Shown here: in pieces, positions 56,097 through 64,000 of the stretch
How positions within the stretch are numbered: the first letter of the stretch is position 1
How the letters are laid out: every line of letters starts with the position of its first letter
Assembly (NCBI GenBank): GCA_002340355.1
Contig: DDLX01000031.1
Location: forward strand, 1-64,000
DNA length: 64,000 nucleotides
Origin: Cytophagales bacterium UBA2561
GTDB lineage: Bacteria > Bacteroidota > Bacteroidia > Cytophagales > Thermoflexibacteraceae
Direction: 5' to 3'
Program-made: the position numbers and the translations under genes
Notes under the pieces: model-generated
Told to the model about the DNA's origin: nothing
The model's input: the letters and a program-made list of their open reading frames with translations, nothing else
Databases searched by the model: none

Positions 56097-57326
56097 ATGA
56101 GCATACCCGAAAAAATTCAAAAAACAGATCTACTCTACGAACTACCTGAATCCCAAATTGCGAAACATCCTGTTACGCCTCGTGATTCATCTAAATTATT
56201 GATTTACAAAGAAAAACAAATTGAGCATCGTATTTTTCGAGAACTTCCCGAAGTATTAGATTCCTCTTTTACCCTGTTTTTTAATAACACTAAAGTGATT
56301 CCTGCACGGCTTTTTTTTCAGAAGGAAACAGGGGCAATTGTTGAAATTTTTCTACTAAATCCGATAAAAAAGCACCTTGATATTGCACAGGTAATGTCTG
56401 AAAATCAGGAATGTAGTTGGGCATGTAAAATCGGAAAATTAAAACGAATTAAGTCGGATACCATCCTAAAACGGACTGAAATTATAGAGGAAAAAACAGT
56501 TAATTTAACGGCAGAAGTTATTGACCGAGAGCAACAATACGTTACCTTTCAATGGGATAATTCAGCTTTTAGCTTTGCGGAAATCCTTGAGAATTTTGGT
56601 GTAACTCCTCTACCTCCTTACCTAAAACGTTCTGCCGAAAATTCAGATAAAACTCGTTATCAAACTGTTTATTCCAAACATGAAGGGGCAGTAGCTGCTC
56701 CGACAGCAGGTTTGCATTTTACGCCAGAAATTTTGCAAAACCTTGAAAATAAAGGGATTAATTTAGATTATTTGACCCTTCACGTTTCAGGTGGAACATT
56801 TCAGCCTGTTCAACATGAAAATGTAATTGAACATCCGATGCACTCTGAACAAGTAGTTGTTTCTCTAAGAAATATTGACAACTTATTACAAGCTCAGAAA
56901 GTAGTAGCAATTGGGACAACATCAATGCGAACACTCGAAAGTTTGTATTGGTTTGGTGTAAAATTAAGCCATGACTTTGAGGCAACTTTTTGGATTGAGA
57001 AATTGTTCCCTTACCAGAACTTCGGAGAATTACCAAGTTTAGAAAAAAGCCTTAAATTGATAAAAACTTACATGATCAAAAAAGGTTTCAAAAAACTTCA
57101 TGGTTCAACCGAAATTATGATTATGCCTACTTATCGGTTTCGAGTTTGTAAGGCTCTGATTACTAACTTTCATTTACCAAATAGTACCCTGATTTTATTA
57201 GTATCAGCATTTATTGGACAAGATTGGCGCAAAACTTATCAAGAAGCACTCAAAAAGGAATATCGTTTTTTGAGTTTTGGCGATAGTTCTTTGCTATTTT
57301 TGCCCCAGAAAACCGTTGATTTTTAG
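56097..57326 (+). CDS. queA: S-adenosylmethionine:tRNA ribosyltransferase-isomerase (QueA)
   Basis: QueA transfers and isomerises the ribose of SAM onto 7-aminomethyl-7-deazaguanine in tRNA to form epoxyqueuosine. The motifs are YELPESQIAKHPVTPRDSSKL at the N-terminus, and FFNNTKVIPARL near residue 63. The central set is VTPLPPYLKRS, YQTVYSKHEGAVAAPTAGLHFT and LTLHVSGGTFQPV, and the C-terminus has TNFHLPNSTLILLVSAF. At 409 residues it is longer than the 340-360 of E. coli QueA, as in one of the Bacteroidota subtypes. It lies opposite mfd and 59 bp before the DUF294 gene. Confidence 0.93.
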   Translation: MSIPEKIQKTDLLYELPESQIAKHPVTPRDSSKLLIYKEKQIEHRIFRELPEVLDSSFTLFFNNTKVIPARLFFQKETGAIVEIFLLNPIKKHLDIAQVMSENQECSWACKIGKLKRIKSDTILKRTEIIEEKTVNLTAEVIDREQQYVTFQWDNSAFSFAEILENFGVTPLPPYLKRSAENSDKTRYQTVYSKHEGAVAAPTAGLHFTPEILQNLENKGINLDYLTLHVSGGTFQPVQHENVIEHPMHSEQVVVSLRNIDNLLQAQKVVAIGTTSMRTLESLYWFGVKLSHDFEATFWIEKLFPYQNFGELPSLEKSLKLIKTYMIKKGFKKLHGSTEIMIMPTYRFRVCKALITNFHLPNSTLILLVSAFIGQDWRKTYQEALKKEYRFLSFGDSSLLFLPQKTVDF

Positions 57327-57385
57327 ATTAAATCCTAAATTTTTCTAAGTTTTTTGCTTTATAAAAGTTAAAAATCCTTAACCAA

Positions 57386-59335
57386 ATGGCTTCCGAAACA
57401 ATTATTAATAGTGTCTGTGAATTTTTAGAAAAATTCCCTCCGTTTGATATTCTTCCTTCCGAAGAGCTTACCAAACTAGCACACGAAACAACCTTGCAAT
57501 ATTTCGAGAAAGACGAAGTAATTATTGAACAAGGACAAAAACCATTTTTACATTTTTTTGTAATCAAAAAAGGGAGTGTGCGGGTCGAGAAAATTCAACA
57601 GGAGAATAAAATTCTGATGGAACGAAGTGATGAAGGAGACCTGTTTGGACTTCGGGCATATCTCGCCAAAGATACTTATTTGGCTACTGTAACGGCTTCT
57701 GAAGGAACGTTGGTTTATCAAATTCCGACTGCCCCTTTTCGGGAATTGATGGGGAAATATCCAGAAGTAACTTTATTTTTTGCTTCGGATTTTGCCTCGG
57801 ATATTAGCCAGCACTCTAGTTCCATGAGTAAAGGTAAGGAATCGAATGAGATGTCTTCAACTTTGCGACAACCCTTGACTCTTGCTCAATCGGATGCTCT
57901 TGAAATAAATGATGAAACACATGAAGTAATAAGTGTTTCACCCGATGATAAGATTTGGAAAGCAGCTGAAATAATGACCCAACACAATATTGGTTCATTA
58001 CCAATTGTGGACAAAGATGGAAAACCAGTCGGGATTATTACTGATAGTGACTTTCGGCGCAAGGTAGTTTCAAGCGAAGAAACGATGAAACATTCTTCTG
58101 TGAGTCGGATTATGAGTTCACCCGTTATGACGGTTGACAAACATAAAAGCATTGCAGAGATGACACTGATAATGATTTCTCATCAGATTTCACATTTTTG
58201 CGTAACAGAAGATGGCACACCCGATTCTAAATTAATTGGGATGGTTTCTCAACGAGATTTGGTATTAGCACAAGGAAATGACCCTTCAAATTTGGCAAAA
58301 GCTATCTTACGAACTCAAAATTTGGATAAGTTAAAAGTTATTAGAGACAAGGCAGAAATGTTGATTAGCAATTATTTGCACCGAGATGTAAGTGTTCCTT
58401 ATATCTCTAATATTATAACTTATATCAATGATTTATTAATTCAGAAAGCAGTTGAAATTACGCAGAAAAAACTCAAAAAACAGGGTGAAGAAATTCCTAA
58501 GCAAGCTTTTTGCTGGATGTCTCTTGGAAGTGAGGGGCGTAAAGAACAGCTTCTTCGAACAGATCAAGATAGTGCCTTAATTTTTGAAGACCCACCAGCC
58601 GAAGATCTCGAAAAAGTAAAAGCATATTTTCTTAAATTAGGGGAGGGAATCACGGAGGTAATGGTGCATTGTGGTTTTGTGCGTTGTCCTGCGGATATGA
58701 TGGGAAGTAATCCAAAATGGTGTCAGCCTGTTTCGGGTTGGAAAAGCTATTTTTCGGAGTGGATTTTAGAGCCTACGAACCAGAATTTACTGAATACCAA
58801 TATCTTCTTTGACTTCCGCCCTGTTTATGGAGAATATAATTTAGCCGAAGAACTCAAATCTCACGTTTTTGCTGAAATTGAAAAATCGCCTAAATTCATT
58901 AATTTTTTGGCAAAAAGTGCGCTTGAAAATCCACCACCATTGAGTTTTTTCCGAAATTTTGTAGTCGAAAAAAGTGGCGAACACAAAGATCGTTTTGATA
59001 TTAAGTCTCGTGCGATGATGCCTTTGACGGATGCGGCTCGTGTTTTGACTTATGATATGAAAATTAACTCTTTCGAAAGTACTTCGGAACGATTTAAAGC
59101 CATTGGTAGTATGGATGAAAATCTCAAGGATGTGGCTGATTCTTGTGCAATATCTTACGAACTTCTCATGAAATATCGAGCCAGAAACGGTTTGCGAAAT
59201 AAGGATTCGGGACGTTATACCGATCCCACTGCTTTGAATAAATTGGAGCGTCAAATGTTGCGAAATATTTTCGGTACGATTCAGAAGTTACAAAAAATAT
59301 TGGAGGTTCGATATCAATTAGCCTTTTTACGTTAA
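57386..59335 (+). CDS. cNMP-binding / CBS / DUF294 nucleotidyltransferase-like signalling protein
   Basis: Three parts are visible in 649 residues. A cyclic-nucleotide-binding beta-roll lies at about 20-140 (YFEKDEVIIEQGQKPFLHFFVIKKGSVRVE). Two CBS domains at about 170-310 (MTQHNIGSLPIVDKDGKPVGI and SRIMSSPVMTVD) probably sense adenosine nucleotides. A DUF294 nucleotidyltransferase-like domain has the motif WMSLGSEGRKEQLLRTDQDSA near 375, followed by DUF294_C. Such proteins are predicted sensors that modify or regulate a partner. In other bacteria they neighbour symporters and an epsilon-type exonuclease, neither present here. A hairpin follows. Confidence 0.9.
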   Translation: MASETIINSVCEFLEKFPPFDILPSEELTKLAHETTLQYFEKDEVIIEQGQKPFLHFFVIKKGSVRVEKIQQENKILMERSDEGDLFGLRAYLAKDTYLATVTASEGTLVYQIPTAPFRELMGKYPEVTLFFASDFASDISQHSSSMSKGKESNEMSSTLRQPLTLAQSDALEINDETHEVISVSPDDKIWKAAEIMTQHNIGSLPIVDKDGKPVGIITDSDFRRKVVSSEETMKHSSVSRIMSSPVMTVDKHKSIAEMTLIMISHQISHFCVTEDGTPDSKLIGMVSQRDLVLAQGNDPSNLAKAILRTQNLDKLKVIRDKAEMLISNYLHRDVSVPYISNIITYINDLLIQKAVEITQKKLKKQGEEIPKQAFCWMSLGSEGRKEQLLRTDQDSALIFEDPPAEDLEKVKAYFLKLGEGITEVMVHCGFVRCPADMMGSNPKWCQPVSGWKSYFSEWILEPTNQNLLNTNIFFDFRPVYGEYNLAEELKSHVFAEIEKSPKFINFLAKSALENPPPLSFFRNFVVEKSGEHKDRFDIKSRAMMPLTDAARVLTYDMKINSFESTSERFKAIGSMDENLKDVADSCAISYELLMKYRARNGLRNKDSGRYTDPTALNKLERQMLRNIFGTIQKLQKILEVRYQLAFLR

Positions 59336-59369
59336 GAATTATACCAATCCGTTGAATAAATTATGACAA

Positions 59370-59402
59370 AACTCTCCAAGAATTTTAAGCTTTTGGAGAG
59401 TT
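59370..59402 (+). terminator. Terminator after the DUF294 gene
   Basis: Arms AACTCTCCAA (59370-59379) and TTGGAGAGTT (59393-59402) pair perfectly around a 13-nt loop, 34 bp past the stop. The T-run is weak (AAATCTTT). Confidence 0.65.
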
Positions 59403-59463
59403 AAATCTTTGATTTTCAAATAACAGTATCGTTTTAATGTCCACTTATTGATTTGTGTACTGC

Positions 59464-62181
59464 TTATTTTCTTTTCTCGGCAAGAATCAAGAAAACGGTT
59501 TGCTCCGAAGTATGTCCAATAATGTGCATTTGGTCAGTTTTGATGTGGTATGCTGAGGCTGAAATATTTGGATTCCCCGCTAATTCTTGGTCATAAAATT
59601 TGAAAATAGTAGTTTCATCATCTGATAAACCTAACAGAAATTGGGCTTTCTTATCCATTGAAATAATTTTAAAACTTTCTTTATTAAAGACAATAATACC
59701 GAGTCGTTTGGTTTTAGAAAAAAATTGAAAAGTCATTGCCAAAATAAACACAGGAAGCCCTGAAATACCATCAGATTGATATTCTTGAATTTTAGGATAA
59801 ATACGATATAAAATTATGCTAATTATAAAAATAAGAAGTGCTAAAAACCAAATCCGTTGCCAAAAAGGAGGAGTAATTGAAATATAAATTTTTGTCCCTT
59901 TCTTATTCCAAACGCCATCATTATTTGCTGCCCGAACCCGAAAAACATAATCCCCAGTAGGTAAATTTGTATAAGTGGCATGACGTTTTGTTCCGTTTTT
60001 AATCCACTCATTATCAAAATTTTCTAACTTATACTCATATTGATTTTTTTCGGAAAAAATGTAATTTAATGCCGAAAATTCAAACTGCAAAAAGTTATTT
60101 TCATGTGGTAAATCCAAAGTTTTCTTGACAACCATTTGCGAATCTGAAACAAATTCTTCATTAAAAATTTTGAGAGAAGTAATCACCGTAGTCGGCGGAT
60201 GTGGATTATCTTGGATTTTGTCAGGATGAAAACGATTAAATCCATTATTTCCACCAAAAAACAGCTCATTTGCCTGATTTTTGTAGTATGCTCCTCCATT
60301 AAATTCGTTGCCTTGTAAGCCATCCGTTGCATCAAAATTTCGAAATTTTTTTGTCTTTAAATCAAACCGACTAATTCCTCTATTTGTACTGAGCCACAAG
60401 AAGTTATTATATTCTAAAATACCATAAATGACATTATTTGGTAAACCATCTCTGACCGTGTAAGCTGAAAATTCTTGGGTCTTCTTATCCCATTTGTTTA
60501 AGCCTTGTGAAGTCCCAATCCATAAATTACCTTGAGTATCTTCTAAAATCGACCAAATAAAATTGCTATTGATATTATTTTTTCGTTTATCATTTTTTTT
60601 ATAGCATTTAAATTGTTTATTTTTTTTATCAAAATAATTTAATCCACCACCTTGTGTTCCTATCCAAATATTACCATTTTTGACTTCATAAATTACGCTG
60701 ATAATTGAATGAGATAAAGCCGAGTTTTGAGGAGTAAAAGTTTGAAAAGTTCCCGTATTTTTTTGAGCGTTTGTAAGCAAACTTAAACCTTTTCCATTTG
60801 TTCCAACCCACAAATTTGAATCTGAATCGTGGCAAAGTGCCAAAACAAAATTATCTGATAAACTTAAACTATCGTGTGGTAAATGCACCAAATTTCGAAA
60901 TTCTTGAGTCTCCGAATCAAAGTGATTGAGTCCGTTTTCTGTTCCAATCCAAAGTGAGCCGTCCGTATCTTCGGCAATTGCTCGAACCGAATTATTACTT
61001 AAACGATTGCGACTTGGTTGATACGTAAAATGCAGAAACTCACCTGTTATTGAGTCCAATTTGTTAAGTCCTCCGCCATGTGTTCCAACCCAAAACGTCC
61101 CTTTTGAATCCTGCAAAAAGGCGGTTACACGGTTATCACTCAGGCTCGTTCCACTCATTGGTACATATTGATAATGAGTAAATGTTTTATTTAAAGTACT
61201 CAAGCGATTAATTCCACCATTTGACCCAATCCAGAGCGACCCAATGCGGTCTTCGTAAATGTAATTAATATGGTCATTACTTAATGAATTTAAAATACTA
61301 CTGCGCTTACTATAATATCGTAAACCGCCTTGTAATGGATTGAATTTGTAAAGTCCCGTTTGTGTCCCAATCCAAACAGTTTCTTGTTTATCAATAAAAA
61401 TAGAATTAACAGAGGTATTAATCGGGAAAATAGAATGTTTATTCGTAGAAATATCCAAAATATGTAATCCTGCTTCACTTCCTGCCCAAATTTGTCCGTT
61501 TTGAGTTTCGGTAATGTGTCGAAAAATATGATTTGGAATAATAATTGAAAATTGTTTTTGTCCTTTTTGTTGCCCTTGTAATTCGTCAAATCGTGCCAAT
61601 CCTTTTTGTGTTCCAATCCACAATGCCCCTCTAATATCTTGATGTAAAGCTGTGATTCCTAAAGACTTATTATTTGGTCGGAAAATTTCGATGTGGTCAT
61701 TTTTACGGTCAATTTTGCATAATCGGTCATCAGTTCCAACCCAGATATTTCCCCGTTTATCTTCTAAAATCGTTCGGACGGGCATTTTACCGAGCAGAGT
61801 ATCTTGTGTATTTTGATTCAAAAACTGAAATTTTCCCGTAACTACATCATACGTATTCAGTCCTTTGTCCGTCCCAATCCAAAGCATTCCATCCTTAGAC
61901 TCATAAAGGCAATGAATCATATTTCCCGTAATACTCTCCGAATTTTCGTGATTTTCAGTATAAATTTTGAATTCGTAACCATCATATTTATTCAGCCCGT
62001 TATTTGTTCCAATCCAAATAAATCCCAATTTATCCTGCAAAATACAGCTTACCGTACCATGAGACAATCCATTTTCCAAACCAATTACAGCAAAATTTTC
62101 TAAGTTTTGTTGTCCATAAAGGTTTGGTAAACAGAAAATTATACAAATAAAAAATATAATATATTGGATAAATTGTCTCAA
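59464..62181 (-). CDS. Two-component-type propeller sensor lacking a kinase domain
   Basis: The 905-residue protein has a signal peptide ending near YG-QQ (24), then fourteen propeller repeats of the type G-x-x-WIGT-x-x-GLN-x-x-D, from GFIWIGTNNGLNKYD to NELFFGGNNGFNRFH. These normally fold into two seven-bladed propellers that sense periplasmic ligands. A Y_Y_Y Ig-like domain (about 690-765; YEYKLENFDNEWI) and one membrane helix (about 776-794) follow. The cytoplasmic tail of about 110 residues looks like a PAS-type domain (LGIIVFNKESFKIISMDKKAQFLLGLSDDE). No histidine kinase, GGDEF or HTH output is encoded. It probably signals through a partner. Two palindromic repeats lie upstream. Confidence 0.87.
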   Translation of the reverse strand: MRQFIQYIIFFICIIFCLPNLYGQQNLENFAVIGLENGLSHGTVSCILQDKLGFIWIGTNNGLNKYDGYEFKIYTENHENSESITGNMIHCLYESKDGMLWIGTDKGLNTYDVVTGKFQFLNQNTQDTLLGKMPVRTILEDKRGNIWVGTDDRLCKIDRKNDHIEIFRPNNKSLGITALHQDIRGALWIGTQKGLARFDELQGQQKGQKQFSIIIPNHIFRHITETQNGQIWAGSEAGLHILDISTNKHSIFPINTSVNSIFIDKQETVWIGTQTGLYKFNPLQGGLRYYSKRSSILNSLSNDHINYIYEDRIGSLWIGSNGGINRLSTLNKTFTHYQYVPMSGTSLSDNRVTAFLQDSKGTFWVGTHGGGLNKLDSITGEFLHFTYQPSRNRLSNNSVRAIAEDTDGSLWIGTENGLNHFDSETQEFRNLVHLPHDSLSLSDNFVLALCHDSDSNLWVGTNGKGLSLLTNAQKNTGTFQTFTPQNSALSHSIISVIYEVKNGNIWIGTQGGGLNYFDKKNKQFKCYKKNDKRKNNINSNFIWSILEDTQGNLWIGTSQGLNKWDKKTQEFSAYTVRDGLPNNVIYGILEYNNFLWLSTNRGISRFDLKTKKFRNFDATDGLQGNEFNGGAYYKNQANELFFGGNNGFNRFHPDKIQDNPHPPTTVITSLKIFNEEFVSDSQMVVKKTLDLPHENNFLQFEFSALNYIFSEKNQYEYKLENFDNEWIKNGTKRHATYTNLPTGDYVFRVRAANNDGVWNKKGTKIYISITPPFWQRIWFLALLIFIISIILYRIYPKIQEYQSDGISGLPVFILAMTFQFFSKTKRLGIIVFNKESFKIISMDKKAQFLLGLSDDETTIFKFYDQELAGNPNISASAYHIKTDQMHIIGHTSEQTVFLILAEKRK

Positions 62182-62239
62182 TGGTTCGGATTAAAAATAA
62201 AATTCGATTTTGTTTAAAAAATTTTAAAATATCATTTTT

Positions 62240-62268
62240 TGCTGTTGTTCGTGTCTTCACGAACGACT
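62240..62268 (+). repeat. REP-like palindromic repeat, copy i
   Basis: It begins TGCTGTTG; the stem GTTCGTG / CACGAAC pairs perfectly with loop TCTT. Three adjacent stem pairs differ from copy j and all three are compensated. It forms an inverted pair with copy j (18-bp gap). Confidence 0.8.
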
Positions 62269-62286
62269 CATTTTCAAAGGCTTAGG

Positions 62287-62314
62287 GTCGGCTGTGAGGA
62301 CACAGCCAACAGCA
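62287..62314 (-). repeat. REP-like palindromic repeat, copy j
   Basis: It is identical over 28 bases to copy a at 6995-7022, although 55 kb away. The stem is GGCTGTG / CACAGCC with loop TCCT. Confidence 0.85.
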
Positions 62315-62377
62315 AATCATGTTTTATAAAATATTAATAATCAGTATTTTAATTGAAATTTAAACAACCTCTTAGAT

Positions 62378-63460
62378 TTAGTAATTTTGAATTATATCAA
62401 CTAATTTCTCAATAGTTTCTTTGGAATGAGCAGGGAAATTCGCAATTCGGATTTGAGATTTTTTGGCACTACCGTAACCCGTTCCTACGACAAGTCCTTT
62501 TTCTCGGCATACGCTCAAAAATTCTGAATTATCACCTGAAAGAACATCAGCCACCACGACAGTTTTAGACTGAAAATTTGAATTTTTAACAAAAATTTCA
62601 AATTTTGAGCTATTTTCTAACGCATGATAAAGCAAAGCTGATTTATAATTAATATCTCTTCGAATATTTTCGATGCCATATCGATTCATATCCTCAGCAA
62701 CTTTTCCTAATAAGAAGATATTCAACATATTAGGAGTACAAGGTGTTTGATTTTTATCTGCCTGCTTAATAAATGAAGGTATCGAATGGTGAAACCCAAT
62801 ACTTTGTTTCTGAATTAACTTTTGTGCTTTTTCAACACAACGTTCATTGAAAATCCAAACTCCTAATCCCGCAGGTAAACCAAAACATTTCTGCACGGAA
62901 AAAAACAAAGTATCAATTTGATTAAAATCAAGTGCAGGAAATGGCACGGCAGAAACAGCATCTACAGCAATCAACTTTTCAGGATAGGTAGCTCGAAGTT
63001 CAGTAATTTGTTCCAAAGGCATGGCTACCCCTGTGGAAGTTTCATTTAGTGCCAAACCAATAACTTCGGCTTCATCTGGAATAGTAACTTTTTCTAAATC
63101 AAAACCTTGACCCAATTCTGACGTGATTTGAGTAGATTTTCGGTCAAGAGCTATTGCCGTATCATAAAATCGTTTAGAAAATGTTCCATTTATAAAATGA
63201 AAGGAAGTTTTTTCGACTAAATTTTCCATAATTCGTTCCCAAACTTCGGTTGCCGAAGCTGTAAAAACGATATAGAAATTATCAGGAATATTCATTAACT
63301 TTCGAAGTTCCTGTGTGGTATGTGTTACAACTTCCTGAAATTGTGCGCTTCGGTGCGAAATCGAAAGGAGATGCTCACGAAATGCTATTTTGAGGTGGTC
63401 TTCTACTGTAAAATATAACTCAGAAGGTCCTGGAGTTAAAAAAATCAACTTTTCTGTCAT
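62378..63460 (-). CDS. Class V aminotransferase (phosphoserine/alanine-glyoxylate type)
   Basis: The 360-residue PLP enzyme starts with the family motif LTPGPSELYF, then ISHRSAQFQEVV near residue 35. The Schiff-base lysine is K191 in FFSVQKCFGLPAGLGVW. The VDAVSAVPF motif near 166-174 holds the cofactor-binding aspartate. The closest reading is phosphoserine aminotransferase of serine synthesis (SerC-like) or an alanine-glyoxylate relative; sequence alone does not settle it. No serA neighbour is visible. A TAATTTTG match to the -7 consensus lies at 63491-63484, just before the start. Confidence 0.82.
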   Translation of the reverse strand: MTEKLIFLTPGPSELYFTVEDHLKIAFREHLLSISHRSAQFQEVVTHTTQELRKLMNIPDNFYIVFTASATEVWERIMENLVEKTSFHFINGTFSKRFYDTAIALDRKSTQITSELGQGFDLEKVTIPDEAEVIGLALNETSTGVAMPLEQITELRATYPEKLIAVDAVSAVPFPALDFNQIDTLFFSVQKCFGLPAGLGVWIFNERCVEKAQKLIQKQSIGFHHSIPSFIKQADKNQTPCTPNMLNIFLLGKVAEDMNRYGIENIRRDINYKSALLYHALENSSKFEIFVKNSNFQSKTVVVADVLSGDNSEFLSVCREKGLVVGTGYGSAKKSQIRIANFPAHSKETIEKLVDIIQNY

Positions 63461-63683
63461 ACGTTATTTTAGTTATTATTTGACAAAATTAGATGATGAA
63501 ATTTCACCCCTTTCGTCAAACGTATTTTGATTTCATACTCAAAAGTAGTAAATAGTCTTTCAAAAAGAAGCGAATGAGATGAAGCCAAAACTTTTTGAAT
63601 TTAAATTATCCTGTAAACATAAGGTTGGTCTATGAAGTTGAGGAAAAATATAATTTGATGTCTTTTTTAAATCGTAAATCAAG

Positions 63684-64000
63684 ATGGAAGAAATCATTAA
63701 TCGAGTTGCTAAAAGTCCACTAATTACACTCAATTTAGAAACTTATTTACCGAAAAAAGGGGTAGTAGAATATGACTTAAAACAAAATTTATTTCAAGAG
63801 TTAATCTTAAAAGAAAAAGATTTTCGCAGTTTCATACAAGAAAATGACTGGAGTAAATATACGAATAAAGTTGTGGCTTTGCATTGCTCAGTGGATGTCA
63901 TTATTCCTGTTTGGGCGTATATGTTAATCACAACCCGTTTACAACCCTACACACAAGAAGTCTTTTTTGGGACAAAAAAAGAAGTAGAATCTATCTTATG
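63684..64000 (+). CDS. DUF2480 family protein (partial, cut by window end)
   Basis: The first 105 codons of this gene are in the window, with no stop before the right edge. The product begins MEEIINRVAKSPLITLNLETYLP, then LFQELILKEKDFRSFIQEND and VVALHCSVDVIIPVWAYMLI, which match DUF2480, a family almost confined to Bacteroidota. Function is unknown. It is divergent from the aminotransferase gene across a 223-bp spacer. The full family length is about 165-170 residues, so roughly 60 codons are missing. Confidence 0.85.
   Translation, partial: MEEIINRVAKSPLITLNLETYLPKKGVVEYDLKQNLFQELILKEKDFRSFIQENDWSKYTNKVVALHCSVDVIIPVWAYMLITTRLQPYTQEVFFGTKKEVESIL

Overview
The window comes from a low-G+C, gliding-type member of the Bacteroidota, most likely Cytophagales-like (an inference). 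The signs are a gldD gliding/secretion lipoprotein, a giant secreted protein with a type IX secretion (T9SS) C-terminal signal, a TonB-dependent receptor with a carboxypeptidase-like N-terminal domain, a two-component-propeller sensor, a DUF2480 gene, and TTG/TAnnTTTG-type promoters. No rRNA, tRNA, CRISPR array or complete insertion sequence was found.

Layout. Positions 1-780 are non-coding and hold 24 perfect TTATCCACA DnaA boxes in both orientations, a perfect 45-bp inverted repeat, and an AT-rich segment between two box/C-run/CTA-repeat units. This is a strong oriC candidate. It is followed by a secreted TPR protein and a membrane-anchored lytic transglycosylase (0.8-3.6 kb), an EamA transporter, a decayed Lgt-like pseudogene, and a DUF444 / MoxR ATPase pair. 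From 8.2 to 13.4 kb a tightly packed minus-strand cluster encodes a compact UvrD-like helicase, a SAP-domain protein, a methyltransferase and an AlkB-like dioxygenase. This is the best candidate here for an uncharacterised nucleic-acid repair or defence system. Next come an acyl-CoA dehydrogenase, ilvC, two tandem paralogous membrane proteins, a Wzt-type ABC ATPase and a divergent methyltransferase (a surface-polysaccharide neighbourhood). They are followed by an AGCS amino-acid symporter, a small membrane-anchored toxin-like pair, gmk, gldD, argD, a KdsC-like phosphatase, an outer-membrane barrel and rdgB.

Positions 30.3-45.3 kb are one 5,015-residue secreted modular protein with five W-rich modules, beta-helix-like stretches, an unusual helical insert and a T9SS sorting domain. 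A TonB-dependent receptor and L-asparaginase follow.

Positions 49.7-52.5 kb form an accessory pocket downstream of mfd. It holds a STAS/SEC14-like gene, xisI with a truncated xisH, and a HEPN/Abi-like gene, flanked by a second, diverged copy of the mfd 3' tail and full of short palindromic repeats. These repeats (10 copies in the window, mostly as inverted pairs) have compensating base changes in their stems and resemble REP/REPIN elements. The window ends with mfd, queA, a cNMP/CBS/DUF294 signalling protein, a 14-repeat propeller sensor that lacks a kinase domain, a class V aminotransferase, and the start of a DUF2480 gene cut by the window edge.
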